DNA of 42,443 bases from Defluviitaleaceae bacterium (GCA_009777845.1 WRLD01000014.1:1-42443), one strand, 5' to 3'. Numbered from the stretch's first letter, positions 8,150 to 16,724 are shown. Notes: generated by a model not told the origin, from the sequence alone. Program-made: numbers and translations.

Positions 8150-9237
8150 TACACGCCCACCTCCACAAGAACTAAAAATCCGCCATACAAAACAGCCGTA
8201 AGCACAACCGTAAGTATAACAAGCCACCGCCAAAAAATGCCCCAATCCGTGGGCAAATCGCCCACAAACTTGCCTGTTTGCCCGTTCATAGCAAACAGAA
8301 AATTCTTGTCGCGCCACGTAGCGGAAAGCACCCAAACAGGCAGCAGGGCGTATTTTACCTCGCTTTTTTTCAAATGCACGTTACGCTGTTCGGGAATAAC
8401 CATTGTGTAGCCAGTCACGGTTTTGCGAAAGGCGGCCTCGGCGCTTGCGCGTATGCGTTCGTTGGCGCGCTCGACACATTGCTTTTCCGTAAAATCGAAT
8501 TTGTCGGCGAGATAGCCCGCAAGGAATGCGGTCTGAAATTCCTTTGCTTGGGAAATATCAAACGGCTCGATTGATTCCATCAAGTCGTCGTCCATTTTTA
8601 AAGACGCGTCAACGGGAACGGCGTTGAACGCCATTTCTCCCTGCCGCGTAACGCTGTAGGTACGCGTTTCCGTATAATGGTAACGCGAATCCGACCAGTA
8701 GCGTTTTTTTATGGCCTTGTATCGCATATCCGCACTTACCTCCGCGTCAAATAGCCAAAACGGAACATACAAGCCCTTTATTTCCTCTAGCCTTTGTGCG
8801 GTTTTAAAGCATTTTGGCAATAGCTTTTTACTGCTCAAATGCGCCAGCAGGGCTTGCTTTGCGGCGGCCTTGTCCAGCTTAAACGGCACGACCAAGTCCG
8901 GCCTTGCGCCGCCAGAGAGCTGCCCCTTTATTATTACAGGGTTGGCGCAATAGGGACAGCTTGTGGCGGAGGTCGTCTGCTCCGTGATAATTTCGCCTGC
9001 GCAGGTGTTGCACAAATACACGGACATGCCCTCTTGCTCGCCCGCCGTCCATTCAAGGTCGTTGTGCGTAGCCCATTCTATTTCCTGCGGCTCGTCCTTT
9101 AGCGATTCGTCCAAGTCCTTTAACGCCTCTACGTCAAATTCCGAATCGCAAAACGGGCATTTCATTTGTTGTGTATTAGGCTCAAATTCGATTGCGCCGT
9201 GGCAGTTCGGGCATTTGTATTCCATTAGGGTTTGCAT
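8149..9237 (-). CDS. Double zinc-ribbon protein with C-terminal membrane anchor
   Basis: A 362-residue protein often annotated as TFIIB-type zinc ribbon-containing. The first ribbon is YKCPNCHGAIEF with KCPFC (residues about 8-30); the second is VYLCNTC with SCPYC (about 74-97). The central 200 residues hold DLVVPFKLDKAAAKQAL and GLYVPFWLFDAEV, typical of this family. A single membrane segment lies near the C-terminus (about 333-355). ATG 9237 has AGGAGCT seven bases upstream. Genes of this family are often next to SPFH-domain genes, as here (9733-11025), with a toxin-antitoxin-like pair in between. The biochemical role is not known. Confidence 0.82.
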   Translation of the reverse strand: MQTLMEYKCPNCHGAIEFEPNTQQMKCPFCDSEFDVEALKDLDESLKDEPQEIEWATHNDLEWTAGEQEGMSVYLCNTCAGEIITEQTTSATSCPYCANPVIIKGQLSGGARPDLVVPFKLDKAAAKQALLAHLSSKKLLPKCFKTAQRLEEIKGLYVPFWLFDAEVSADMRYKAIKKRYWSDSRYHYTETRTYSVTRQGEMAFNAVPVDASLKMDDDLMESIEPFDISQAKEFQTAFLAGYLADKFDFTEKQCVERANERIRASAEAAFRKTVTGYTMVIPEQRNVHLKKSEVKYALLPVWVLSATWRDKNFLFAMNGQTGKFVGDLPTDWGIFWRWLVILTVVLTAVLYGGFLVLVEVGV

Positions 9238-9260
9238 GGGAAGCTCCTAGCTTTGTTTAA

Positions 9261-9455
9261 TCACGACCAGTCAATATCGTTATGGGAAATGGTTTCACCG
9301 CGGGCGTATTCCTCATGGGCGATTGATATATCTCTCAAATCCTCGTCTGTGGCGATATAATCGGGCAAAAATCTTTTTGCGACTTCCAGAATTAAGGATT
9401 TTTCCGTATCGTCCAATTCACGGACTACGTTCTGTATTTGCAAGGCTAAATCCAT
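9261..9455 (-). CDS. Putative antitoxin paired with the RelE-like toxin
   Basis: A 64-residue acidic protein starting MDLALQIQNVVREL, with two likely helices and an acidic C-terminus (IAHEEYARGETISHNDIDWS) of the kind that wraps RelE-type toxins. ATG 9455 lies four bases after the toxin stop and behind AAGGGAG; a longer frame would overlap the toxin gene. Toxin-first order resembles HigBA-type modules. The call rests on size and pairing rather than on a clear family match. Confidence 0.6.
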   Translation of the reverse strand: MDLALQIQNVVRELDDTEKSLILEVAKRFLPDYIATDEDLRDISIAHEEYARGETISHNDIDWS

Positions 9456-9459
9456 ATAA

Positions 9460-9723
9460 TCATGCTCCCTTATAAATGCTTCCCCTTGGGGAAATCTTCT
9501 CAATAAAAATCTGCTCGTTGCTTATCCAAGAAAATATTACCCTAAAATCGCCTATACGTAGTCTAAGCGATTTTTTTGAACCCTCAAGGGGTCGTATGTC
9601 CCCTTGAGGGATTTTTTCGATTCCAATTTTTAATCTTTGCTTTGTTATACTGTCTAATCCGCTTAAATATTTAACAGCTTTCTTAGAATACTCTGGCGGT
9701 AGCTTTTGCTCCTGTGTTCTCAT
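9460..9723 (-). CDS. RelE/ParE-family toxin-like protein
   Basis: An 87-residue protein with the RelE/ParE pattern: KAVKYLSGLDSITKQRLKIGI, then IPQGDIRPLEG, then the beta hairpin SLRLRIGDFRVIFSWI and the closing IFIEKISPRGSIYK. In RelE toxins the basic residues of the RxRxGDFRV strand contact rRNA or mRNA, so activity is plausible. ATG 9723 is preferred over a TTG two codons upstream because GTAGGG precedes it. It starts nine bases after the SPFH stop and precedes a small acidic antitoxin-like gene. Confidence 0.82.
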   Translation of the reverse strand: MRTQEQKLPPEYSKKAVKYLSGLDSITKQRLKIGIEKIPQGDIRPLEGSKKSLRLRIGDFRVIFSWISNEQIFIEKISPRGSIYKGA

Positions 9724-9732
9724 AACCAAACC

Positions 9733-11025
9733 CTACCCCCGCTGTTTTCCACAGCCTTGACAAAAACGCCCTGTATTCCTTGCACCGCACGCACAAGCCC
9801 AGTCACCCTCGGGCTTTGCCGTACCGCAGCCTTGACAGAAACGCCCTGTATTCCTTGCACCGCACGCACAAGCCCAGTCACCCTCGGGCTTTGCCGCACC
9901 ACAACCTTGACAAAAACGCCCTGTATTTCTTGTACCGCAAGCGCAAGCCCAATCGTCCGCAGACGCAGACTGCGGCGCGGCGCTTTGCGTGGGATTATTT
10001 ATGTTATTATTCATATTAGCTTGGTTCATATTGAACAGATTTTGTGCGTTTATGCCCCCTGCCTGCTGTGCCATGCCAAGCCCCATAAAGCCCATCATTG
10101 CGCCGCCCTCGTTTGCGGCGGCAATTTGCATTGCCTCTGCTTGCGCGTTTACGAGTGCCGCGCCCGCCATGCCAGGGTCGCGCATGACCGCCTTGCGTTG
10201 CAGGTTGCGAATCATTTCCTCGTCCTCTTTGGGCGCGGCGAGGGAATTTATAGCAATCGAAACCACCGAAAGCCCGCGGTTTTCGCTCCATTGCCCCGAA
10301 AGAATCTGATTTAGCGCGTCGGACAGCTCCATTGTGTGCGAGGGAATCGCGCTGTAGCGTAGCCCCATAGCCGAAAGCCGCCCGAACGCGGGCTGTAGCG
10401 CGTTCAAAAACTCGCTCCGCAGCTGGTTTTCGATTTGCTCGCGTTTATATTCCTGCTCCACGTTTCCGCAAACATTTTGGTAAAAAAGCATGGGATTTGT
10501 CATTTTAAAGGAATACATGCCGTTACAGCGTAGCGTTATGTCAATGTCCAGCCCGATATTTGTATCCACTACCCTAAACGGAATAGGCGTAGCCGTGCCG
10601 AATTTATTATTTTTCAGCTCGCGAACATTAAAATAATACACGCGCTGGTCTTTGGCGGTATCGCCGCCGTGAGCAAAACGCCGCCCCGCCGTCTTAAACG
10701 TCTGCACAATGCTTTCGCCCAGCGAGCCTGCAAAAATGCTAGGCTCGGACGACTGTGTCCATGTATACTGCCCTGGCTCGGCACAAACGTCCATGATTTG
10801 CCCCTGCTCCACAATCATCATGCACTGTCCGTCCGCCACGGCTATTCCGCTTCCGTTAGAAATAATATTTTCCTTGCCCTTGTTAGACTGCCTTTTTGAA
10901 TCGTGCCGCCTTTTGCCCTTGGTGACAAGTATTGTTTCGGGCATTGCGTCCTGGTAGAAAAATTCCAGCCACTGGTCGGATATTGTGCCTCCTATGGCAT
11001 CTAGCCCTGCTTTTATTAAGCCCAT
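9733..11025 (-). CDS. SPFH-domain protein with three C-terminal zinc-ribbon repeats
   Basis: A 430-residue protein. Residues about 1-290 match the SPFH (stomatin/flotillin-like, 'virion core protein') family seen in Firmicutes: MGLIKAGLDAIGGTISDQW, a segment with GQIMDVCAEPGQYTW, and a coiled C-terminal helix (EMIRNLQRKAVMRDPGMAG). After a Gln/Asn/Ala-rich linker come three 25-residue repeats, each DWACACG-ARNTGRFCQGCG, giving four cysteines per unit. The DNA repeats are nearly identical with a 75-bp period at about 9753-9960. ATG 11025 is set by AAGGAGG; the longer frame upstream lacks a ribosome site. It probably forms membrane-associated oligomers; the ribbons may recruit partners. It is encoded between a HEPN/nucleotidyltransferase pair and a RelE-like pair. 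Confidence 0.85.
   Translation of the reverse strand: MGLIKAGLDAIGGTISDQWLEFFYQDAMPETILVTKGKRRHDSKRQSNKGKENIISNGSGIAVADGQCMMIVEQGQIMDVCAEPGQYTWTQSSEPSIFAGSLGESIVQTFKTAGRRFAHGGDTAKDQRVYYFNVRELKNNKFGTATPIPFRVVDTNIGLDIDITLRCNGMYSFKMTNPMLFYQNVCGNVEQEYKREQIENQLRSEFLNALQPAFGRLSAMGLRYSAIPSHTMELSDALNQILSGQWSENRGLSVVSIAINSLAAPKEDEEMIRNLQRKAVMRDPGMAGAALVNAQAEAMQIAAANEGGAMMGFMGLGMAQQAGGINAQNLFNMNQANMNNNINNPTQSAAPQSASADDWACACGTRNTGRFCQGCGAAKPEGDWACACGARNTGRFCQGCGTAKPEGDWACACGARNTGRFCQGCGKQRG
9753..9960. repeat. 75-bp in-frame tandem repeats encoding zinc ribbons
   Basis: Three units starting near AGCCTTGAC at 9753, 9828 and about 9903, each encoding a four-cysteine ribbon of the SPFH protein. The first two differ by only a few bases, pointing to recent duplication and likely copy-number variation between strains. 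Confidence 0.85.
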
Positions 11026-11053
11026 GTAGGTGTCCTCCTTTTTTATGGTTATT

Positions 11054-11458
11054 TCATTGTTTTTCTGACAAATCAAGCGATTCCTTAACCATCTCTAAGG
11101 CTTGCTTGGCATATTTAAGGGCTAATTTAGCATCAGCCTCTGTCCATGTGGTCACAAAATCGGGGTAGCGGGATATGGTGGCATAGCTTGTCATTTGCCT
11201 TGCCGTTCGTGTGTCCATTTGAATTGACGGCTCGTATTTAACACATTCGTTTACCAATATTCCGATATTATGCGTTTTGGGAATTTCCATATCGTGGTAT
11301 GCCAAGATAGCCTTTAACGCTTTTTCAGCCGATTGCTGGCAATTATAGCAAATTCTTTCCATATGCTTGGGCCAAAATTTGCTCTCTATATCAACGGCAA
11401 AGTCATAATCATTTTGTGCAAATTTCAGCCATTCCCTTGCTTCTGCCAAATTAGGCAT
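11054..11458 (-). CDS. HEPN-domain protein
   Basis: A 134-residue protein of the HEPN family (the type paired with minimal nucleotidyltransferases): EAREWLKFAQNDYDFAVDI, then ERICYNCQQSAEKALKAILAY, then KTHNIGILV, then a final helix with WTEADAKLALKYAKQALEMV. ATG 11458 overlaps the nucleotidyltransferase stop by eight bases; the longer frame is overlap with that gene. HEPN members of such pairs can be RNases, but I see no clear RxxxxH catalytic motif, so this one may be non-toxic or use another chemistry. Confidence 0.88.
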   Translation of the reverse strand: MPNLAEAREWLKFAQNDYDFAVDIESKFWPKHMERICYNCQQSAEKALKAILAYHDMEIPKTHNIGILVNECVKYEPSIQMDTRTARQMTSYATISRYPDFVTTWTEADAKLALKYAKQALEMVKESLDLSEKQ

Positions 11459-11807
11459 GTAGCACCCTGCCCTCTCTCTTAATTGTATATTGCAATCTGG
11501 ACTTGATTTTTGAGTATTCTTCAAATTCATCAAAGGTGTATAGCAGAACATCAAACGGCAGAGGGAAGTCACCTCTTATGGAGCAGGCTATATCGACACT
11601 CATATCGCTCCTGCTTTCGGTAATCTTGGGAACTAGCACACAAATATCTAAATCGCTATCCTTTGAGTAGTCGCCCCTTGCATAAGAGCCGAACAAAATA
11701 ACCTGACTATCGGAATATTTTCCTTTTATGGAAAATGCTATTTCTTCTAGCAATTCCTCTAAGGATTGCTCCAAGTATTCGCCCTTGTAGGTTTGCACCC
11801 TTGTCAT
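11451..11807 (-). CDS. Minimal nucleotidyltransferase (MNT/MntA-like)
   Basis: A 118-residue protein with the nucleotidyltransferase signature GSYARGDYSKDSDLDICVLV (GSxARG, then SDxD) near residues 37-56, the metal-binding part of the active site. In MntA-HepT systems this enzyme adds AMP to the HEPN partner to silence it. A likely promoter in front of it contains TATAAT on the minus strand (about 11840-11845). It is the first gene of the eight-gene minus-strand chain and is divergent from the second ftsH. Confidence 0.9.
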   Translation of the reverse strand: MTRVQTYKGEYLEQSLEELLEEIAFSIKGKYSDSQVILFGSYARGDYSKDSDLDICVLVPKITESRSDMSVDIACSIRGDFPLPFDVLLYTFDEFEEYSKIKSRLQYTIKREGRVLHA

Positions 11808-11921
11808 TTATTCACGCCCTTTCCTTACCTTGCACACCATTATACCACAACAACCACAAATATTGTAAATCCCCCACCCCACTCCCAAAACTTACATGCA
11901 CACATTTTCCCCTCTAGCGTT

Positions 11922-11927
11922 TATAAT
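11922..11927 (+). promoter_or_regulatory. Possible -10 element of the second ftsH
   Basis: A perfect TATAAT, 55 bases upstream of ATG 11982. The bases 17-18 upstream do not match a -35 well, so an activator or an alternative promoter may be used. Confidence 0.35.
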
Positions 11928-11981
11928 TGCACAGTAGCAAGAATGGAACAAGAACGGAACAAGAATAGAGGGGGGACGACC

Positions 11982-13727
11982 ATGGACTTTAAAAAGCATA
12001 AAAATATTCTCGGCGTGGTTGGAATTATCACCGCCGTTGTACTTATCCTGTACGCCTCGTACCTTAGCGAGCGCGTTGAGCCAGAGTTTATGGAATATGC
12101 GGCGTTTGTCGAGGCGGTGGGCGGAGGCAGTGTAGAATCCGCAACCGTTGGCGAGGGGGCGTTCCTTTCGTTTCGGTTAAAGGACGGCGAAACATTATAC
12201 CACACAAATAATCCGCGCCGCGCCGATTTGACAGAATTTTTGCTGCTTGAGGGCGTTTCTGTTACCGAAAGCTCCCAAACGGCGGTCAATTTGTTGCAAA
12301 TAGGCTTTTCCATTGCGTTGGTGGCGGGCGTTTTCCTTTTTGTACAGGGGAAAAACAGCGCGGTCAAGGCGGGCGGAGTGCTTAGTCCAGTGACAGTTAC
12401 TGGAAGCTGTGAGAAGCTGTGCGGCTTTGAGAATGTCGCAGGCAATCTCGAAGCAAAGGAAAGCGTGCAGGATATAGTCGATTATTTGCGTGAGCCAGAG
12501 AAATTTACACGCTACGGCGCGAGAATGCCGCGCGGTATTTTGTTCCACGGCAAGCCTGGCACAGGAAAGACCCTCATGGCGCGGGCTATGGCAGGCGAGG
12601 CAGGCGTGCCTTTTTATGCGGTAAGCGGCTCGGACTTTGTGCAAATGTATGTAGGCGTAGGCGCGGCGCGTGTGCGCGATTTGTTCAAAAAAGCGCGCGA
12701 AGCAGGCCGCGGCGTAATTTTTATAGACGAAATAGATGCGCTGGGAAAAAAACGCAGTGACGGCATAAACGGCAACGACGAACGCGAGCAGACCCTTAAC
12801 GCGCTTTTGACGGAAATGCAGGGCTTTTCCGAGGGCGCGGGAATAGTCGTAGTAGCGGCGACAAACCGCCCCGACACCTTGGACGAGGCGTTAATGCGGC
12901 CAGGGCGTTTCGACCGCCGTGTCGAAATCGGGCTTCCCGACATAAACGCACGCAAGGAAATTCTCAAGCTACACGCGGAGGGCAAGCCCCTAAACAATAT
13001 AGACCTAGAACAGCTCGCGCATGACACCGTGTACTTTAGCGGCGCAATGCTAGAGGGCTTGTTAAACGACGCGGCAATAAACGCGGCGCGGCGCGGCGGC
13101 GACGATATTTCCGCGGACGACATAAATTCTGCGTACTATACCGCTTTAGCAGGCAGTGAAAAAAAGGAACGAAGCCATATACGCCAAAAGGAGCGCGAAA
13201 TAACCGCGTGGCACGAATCGGGTCACGCGCTGACGGCGATTTTAACCAGCCCCGAAAACCGCGTAGCCAAGGTAACAATTATTCCGTCAACGAGCGGCGC
13301 GGGCGGCTTTTGTGTAAATATTCCGCCAGAGCGAATGTACTACACCAAGCAAGAGCTACGCGAGCAAATAATGGTAGCGTTGGCAGGCCGCTGTGCGGAA
13401 CAGCTGCGTTTTGGCGAGGATTATGTAACCACAGGCGCGTCAAACGACATAGAAAAAGCCACCACCACAGCCATGCAATATATAACAAAATTCGGCATGG
13501 GCGCAGGAATCGCCGACCGTACCCTGCTTAAAGACGAACGCCGCGTAGCCGAGGAATGTAACGAGCTGATAAACGACTTGTACGGTCAAACGCTTAGGCT
13601 TTTGGAGGGGAATGAGGGTAGGCTGAGGGCGTTGGCTGAGGAGCTTTTGGATAAGGAAACGCTTGATGGTCGTAGGGTTTTGGAAGTGATTGGCTATCAA
13701 AACGACAACAAAACCACAACAACATAA
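11982..13727 (+). CDS. ftsH: FtsH-like ATP-dependent zinc metalloprotease (second, divergent copy)
   Basis: A 581-residue AAA+ membrane protease. TM1 is at about 9-27 and TM2 at about 104-121, framing a short extracytoplasmic part. Walker A is GKPGTGKT at 190-197, Walker B VIFIDEID near 245-252, the Arg-finger region [21 protein letters not shown] follows, and the zinc site HESGH is at 411-415. All catalytic residues are present, so it should be active. ATG 11982 is chosen because GAGGGGGG lies seven bases upstream; an upstream ATG at 11943 has none. Its last 31 bases overlap the spoIIIAE 3' end on the other strand. Compared with the first ftsH it lacks the low-complexity insert and is more divergent. 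Confidence 0.95.
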   Translation: MDFKKHKNILGVVGIITAVVLILYASYLSERVEPEFMEYAAFVEAVGGGSVESATVGEGAFLSFRLKDGETLYHTNNPRRADLTEFLLLEGVSVTESSQTAVNLLQIGFSIALVAGVFLFVQGKNSAVKAGGVLSPVTVTGSCEKLCGFENVAGNLEAKESVQDIVDYLREPEKFTRYGARMPRGILFHGKPGTGKTLMARAMAGEAGVPFYAVSGSDFVQMYVGVGAARVRDLFKKAREAGRGVIFIDEIDALGKKRSDGINGNDEREQTLNALLTEMQGFSEGAGIVVVAATNRPDTLDEALMRPGRFDRRVEIGLPDINARKEILKLHAEGKPLNNIDLEQLAHDTVYFSGAMLEGLLNDAAINAARRGGDDISADDINSAYYTALAGSEKKERSHIRQKEREITAWHESGHALTAILTSPENRVAKVTIIPSTSGAGGFCVNIPPERMYYTKQELREQIMVALAGRCAEQLRFGEDYVTTGASNDIEKATTTAMQYITKFGMGAGIADRTLLKDERRVAEECNELINDLYGQTLRLLEGNEGRLRALAEELLDKETLDGRRVLEVIGYQNDNKTTTT

Positions 13728-14743
13728 ACACACATAACCCCAACCAACCCCGCCGCATTAAATAACATAGCCATATACTTCCCCATACCGTCCATAAGAG
13801 CCACGAGCCTATTATCCGCCACAGGCTGCAAAAAGGCGGCGGCAAGGCGATAAATAAACGAAAACACGAACATTTTTAATAAAGGCGAGGCAAGGCTAAA
13901 GCAAAGCACAATCACCAACGCGACCAGCACGCCGCTGCGCGCGGCTTGGCTAAAATTGACTACGGTGTCCACCGCCGCGGTAAAGGCGTTGCCGACTACT
14001 GGCACCGCGCCTACTACGCTCCGCGAGGTTTTTAACGCGAGGTTGGAGATAATCGGCGAGCTTATTTTTTGTAGCGTAAGCAGGAACGCAAACGCCGTCA
14101 GGCTTCCTTTGAGCGACCACGAAGCGATTTTTTGCAAAAGCTCGGACAGCTTTTTCAGCTTGTGCTTGTCAGGCGCGACCTGCCCTGCAATGTCAAGCCC
14201 TGCCGAGGCAAGCACGAGGGGGATAAACATACTGGAAACAAGCCACGTCAAGCCCTGCATGGCAAAAAACAGCGTGGGGTGAAAGCCCGCCGCGCCCACA
14301 AAATTGCCGCTTACGGCAATCACGCCCACCATAAGCGGAATAGCCGCCAGCATAACCGCATTTACCAGCGAAATTAGCCCGTTTAAGATTTCCACCACCA
14401 TATAAAAGGAAGAAACAGCAAGCAATACCGCCATTAGAAAAATTACATAAAAGCCTGTTTCGCCTGCCGATTTGTTTTTGAACGCTTCGGTCAAGCAGCC
14501 CATCAACGCGCCGAGAATGGCAATAATAACCAACTGGCGTAGCAGCTGTCCGTTGGCTAAAAATTCCGCAAAAATAATGTCGCTCACCGCAGACAAAACG
14601 CCGCTAAGCGAAAAATCAATTTGCCCGCTAATGGCGTTATGCACCAAGTCCGCAAAGCGCGCCCTTGGCATGTCCAAAACGGAGGTGTCGTAACGCTCCA
14701 GCCCGATTATTTCTATTATATCTTCCGCTAATTCGTACGTCAT
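13697..14743 (-). CDS. spoIIIAE: Stage III sporulation protein AE
   Basis: Multi-pass membrane component of the SpoIIIA complex that links mother cell and forespore. The 348 residues show several membrane segments (for example about 68-88, 97-118, 130-152, and the C-terminal [15 protein letters not shown]) and the family segment RSVVGAVPVVGNAFTAAVDTV. B. subtilis SpoIIIAE has about 399 residues with an N-terminal signal sequence; here the start (ATG overlapping the spoIIIAD stop as ATGA) leaves no signal peptide. The gene is the last of the cluster; it ends in a tail-to-tail overlap with ftsH, and no spoIIIAF, AG or AH follows. Confidence 0.93.
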   Translation of the reverse strand: MTYELAEDIIEIIGLERYDTSVLDMPRARFADLVHNAISGQIDFSLSGVLSAVSDIIFAEFLANGQLLRQLVIIAILGALMGCLTEAFKNKSAGETGFYVIFLMAVLLAVSSFYMVVEILNGLISLVNAVMLAAIPLMVGVIAVSGNFVGAAGFHPTLFFAMQGLTWLVSSMFIPLVLASAGLDIAGQVAPDKHKLKKLSELLQKIASWSLKGSLTAFAFLLTLQKISSPIISNLALKTSRSVVGAVPVVGNAFTAAVDTVVNFSQAARSGVLVALVIVLCFSLASPLLKMFVFSFIYRLAAAFLQPVADNRLVALMDGMGKYMAMLFNAAGLVGVMCVYVVVVLLSF

Positions 14744-15126
14744 GGCAACAGCCCCGTCACGATTCGCACAATGTCAATGATTACAGGAAACGCAAGTATT
14801 AAAATAATCACTCGCGCCGCTAGGTCGATTTTTGCGGCTATGGCTGTTTCGTTAGCGTCATTGCATACGCTTGTCCCAAACTCGGCGATATACGCCACGC
14901 CGATTACACGAAGCGCAAGGCTCGTGTACTGACCTGCGCCGTCCGCAAGCTCGCCCAAATAGCGTGCAAAGCCCAAGGCCTCCGCCAGCAAGGGCAAAAT
15001 CGCAATAAAAATAAGCACTCCAGCCCCAAGCGAAACAAGCATAGCAAGCGCGGAATTGTAATTCTTGATAAGAAGCGCAAGCACCATGGCTAATATACCG
15101 AAAATTACTATTTGAAATATTCCCAT
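14740..15126 (-). CDS. spoIIIAD: Stage III sporulation protein AD
   Basis: A 128-residue membrane protein of the SpoIIIA complex. Three to four hydrophobic segments are seen (IVIFGILAMVLALLI, LAMLVSLGAGVLIFIAIL and a C-terminal VIILILAFPVIIDIVRIV). The family segment with YIAEFGTSVCNDANETAIAAKIDLAAR is nearly diagnostic. It starts two bases after spoIIIAC and its stop overlaps the start of spoIIIAE. Confidence 0.95.
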   Translation of the reverse strand: MGIFQIVIFGILAMVLALLIKNYNSALAMLVSLGAGVLIFIAILPLLAEALGFARYLGELADGAGQYTSLALRVIGVAYIAEFGTSVCNDANETAIAAKIDLAARVIILILAFPVIIDIVRIVTGLLP

Positions 15127-15128
15127 GG

Positions 15129-15323
15129 CTATAACTCAAACATAGTACGCAAATGCGCGAACAAGTCGGCAATATGCCCCACTATCCAAAACAAAACAAG
15201 CACAATGCCTGCGATTGTTACCATGGTGGCCTGCTCGTCACGCCCACCGTTTTTTAAAACCTGGTTAAGCACCGTAACCAAAATTCCTACCGCCGCTATT
15301 TGGAAAAGTAAGCTGATGTCCAT
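15129..15323 (-). CDS. spoIIIAC: Stage III sporulation protein AC
   Basis: A 64-residue protein with two membrane segments (LLFQIAAVGILVTVLNQVL and VTIAGIVLVLFWIVGHIADLF) separated by KNGGRDEQA, the usual SpoIIIAC pattern and size. Small membrane partner of SpoIIIAD in the mother cell to forespore channel. ATG is preceded by GGAGGGA. Confidence 0.95.
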   Translation of the reverse strand: MDISLLFQIAAVGILVTVLNQVLKNGGRDEQATMVTIAGIVLVLFWIVGHIADLFAHLRTMFEL

Positions 15324-15336
15324 ATGTGAATCCCTC

Positions 15337-15849
15337 CTACCACAGCACTACCGCAATTAGTAACCCACCAATTATCCCCAGACTTCGATACATTTTTTTA
15401 TTCTTGTCCGACTGCTTTTGCAACGTAGCCGCCTTCTCGTCAATATACCTTACGGCGTATTCTATGGCGTTTTTTTGCATTTGCTTATCTAGGTATCCGA
15501 TTGTTTTACCAAAATCGTCCAGTACCGCCCTGTCCTCGGCGGCTATGAAAATTTTGCCTGTGTCTATAGCGTTTCGCCACAGCTGGTACGCTGTTTCGCC
15601 CTCGCTGTTTGCCAAGGCGTGCGAAAAGCTCGCAAACACGCCGCTTATGCCTAGCCCAGTGCGTTTCGCTATGTTGCCGCACGCCTCAGACAGCGTAGCG
15701 CGCATGTATTCTATTTCCGAGGAAAGAATTAGCAACGCCTTTTTAAATTCCAATAAATCCTGCACCCGAAAGCTCTCCTTGGCGGAAAAATAGACCCCAA
15801 AGCCAACAGAGCCAGTCATAATCAAAATCGTGCCGATTAGCTTAAACAT
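15337..15849 (-). CDS. spoIIIAB: Stage III sporulation protein AB
   Basis: A 170-residue protein with an N-terminal membrane segment (LIGTILIMTGSVGFGVYF), a cytoplasmic helical domain with LLEFKKALLILSSEIEYMRATL (related in fold to type II secretion GspF-like proteins), and a C-terminal membrane segment (LGIIGGLLIAVVLW). It overlaps the spoIIIAA stop by 13 bases, so translation is coupled. Confidence 0.94.
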   Translation of the reverse strand: MFKLIGTILIMTGSVGFGVYFSAKESFRVQDLLEFKKALLILSSEIEYMRATLSEACGNIAKRTGLGISGVFASFSHALANSEGETAYQLWRNAIDTGKIFIAAEDRAVLDDFGKTIGYLDKQMQKNAIEYAVRYIDEKAATLQKQSDKNKKMYRSLGIIGGLLIAVVLW

Positions 15850-16724
15850 TTGCCACCTCCGTCATATACCTGCGGTACGCCGTGATTTTTGTCCAAAACA
15901 ACAAAGCGTTCAAACACTCCGCGCGCGATTATTTTTCCAAGCAAGGGGCTTTGCGCGACATCGTCAAGGGCGCGGCCATGTGCGGTACACAATAGCCTTA
16001 TGCCTGCGTTTAGCACGGATTCCACGGCTCGCGCGTCCTGCTCGCCGCCTAGCTCGTCCACCGCAATCACCTCAGGCGACATTCCACGCAAAAGCATAAG
16101 CATCGCCGCCGCCTTGGGGCAGCCGTCTATTATATCTGTGCGAATCCCCACGTCGTTTTGCGGAATCCCTCTGAAACAGCCAGCGATTTCCGAACGCTCG
16201 TCCGCAAGCCCCACCGTTATTCCGCCGTCCGAAATTTGTCGTACAATGTCGCGTAGCAGGGTCGTTTTCCCATAAGCTGGCGGCGAAATTAGCATAGTAT
16301 GCAGCAAGCCGCCGCCGTTTAGAATTTTCGGCAATACAGGGTCGGCACAGCCCTTTACGCTATGCGCCACACGAATATTTATTGTACTGATATACCGCCA
16401 CGCGCTTACTGCGCCGTTTTCGATTACAGGCTGGCCGGAAACGCCCACCCTATGCCCGCCAGGCAGAGTGATATAGCCTGCCGAAAGCTCCGCCTCAAAG
16501 GCATAAAACGAATAGCGGCTAATCCGCTCCATAGTTTCCTTTATATCCTCAAACGCAGGCCGAAAATCGGGGAAAAAGTCATGTCCGCCCATTCTAATTA
16601 GCATAGGCTTTCCCGCCCGCAGACGTATTTCCGAAACGCGGCTAAACTCGTCGCCGCTTATGGTGTCTAGCCACGGCGCGACCCCTGCGCCCAGGAATGT
16701 GCGGATATTTTCTTTTGTTGTCAT
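15837..16724 (-). CDS. spoIIIAA: Stage III sporulation protein AA (ATPase)
   Basis: A 295-residue secretion-type ATPase that should power the SpoIIIA channel from the mother cell. The Walker A region is LISPPAYGKTTLLRDIVRQI, the Walker B-like segment is EVIAVDELGGEQDARAV, and RVSEIRLRAGKPMLI near residue 30 is typical of the family. The start at 16724 is fixed by AAAGGAG seven bases upstream; a longer frame runs 22 codons further but has no ribosome site. First gene of the spoIIIAA-AE cluster. Confidence 0.95.
   Translation of the reverse strand: MTTKENIRTFLGAGVAPWLDTISGDEFSRVSEIRLRAGKPMLIRMGGHDFFPDFRPAFEDIKETMERISRYSFYAFEAELSAGYITLPGGHRVGVSGQPVIENGAVSAWRYISTINIRVAHSVKGCADPVLPKILNGGGLLHTMLISPPAYGKTTLLRDIVRQISDGGITVGLADERSEIAGCFRGIPQNDVGIRTDIIDGCPKAAAMLMLLRGMSPEVIAVDELGGEQDARAVESVLNAGIRLLCTAHGRALDDVAQSPLLGKIIARGVFERFVVLDKNHGVPQVYDGGGKCLS

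Noticed and set aside
11766..11981. Upstream extension of the second ftsH by 72 codons
   Set aside because: The extra part is antisense to the nucleotidyltransferase gene start and Pro/His/Thr-rich; the ribosome site at 11968-11975 supports ATG 11982.
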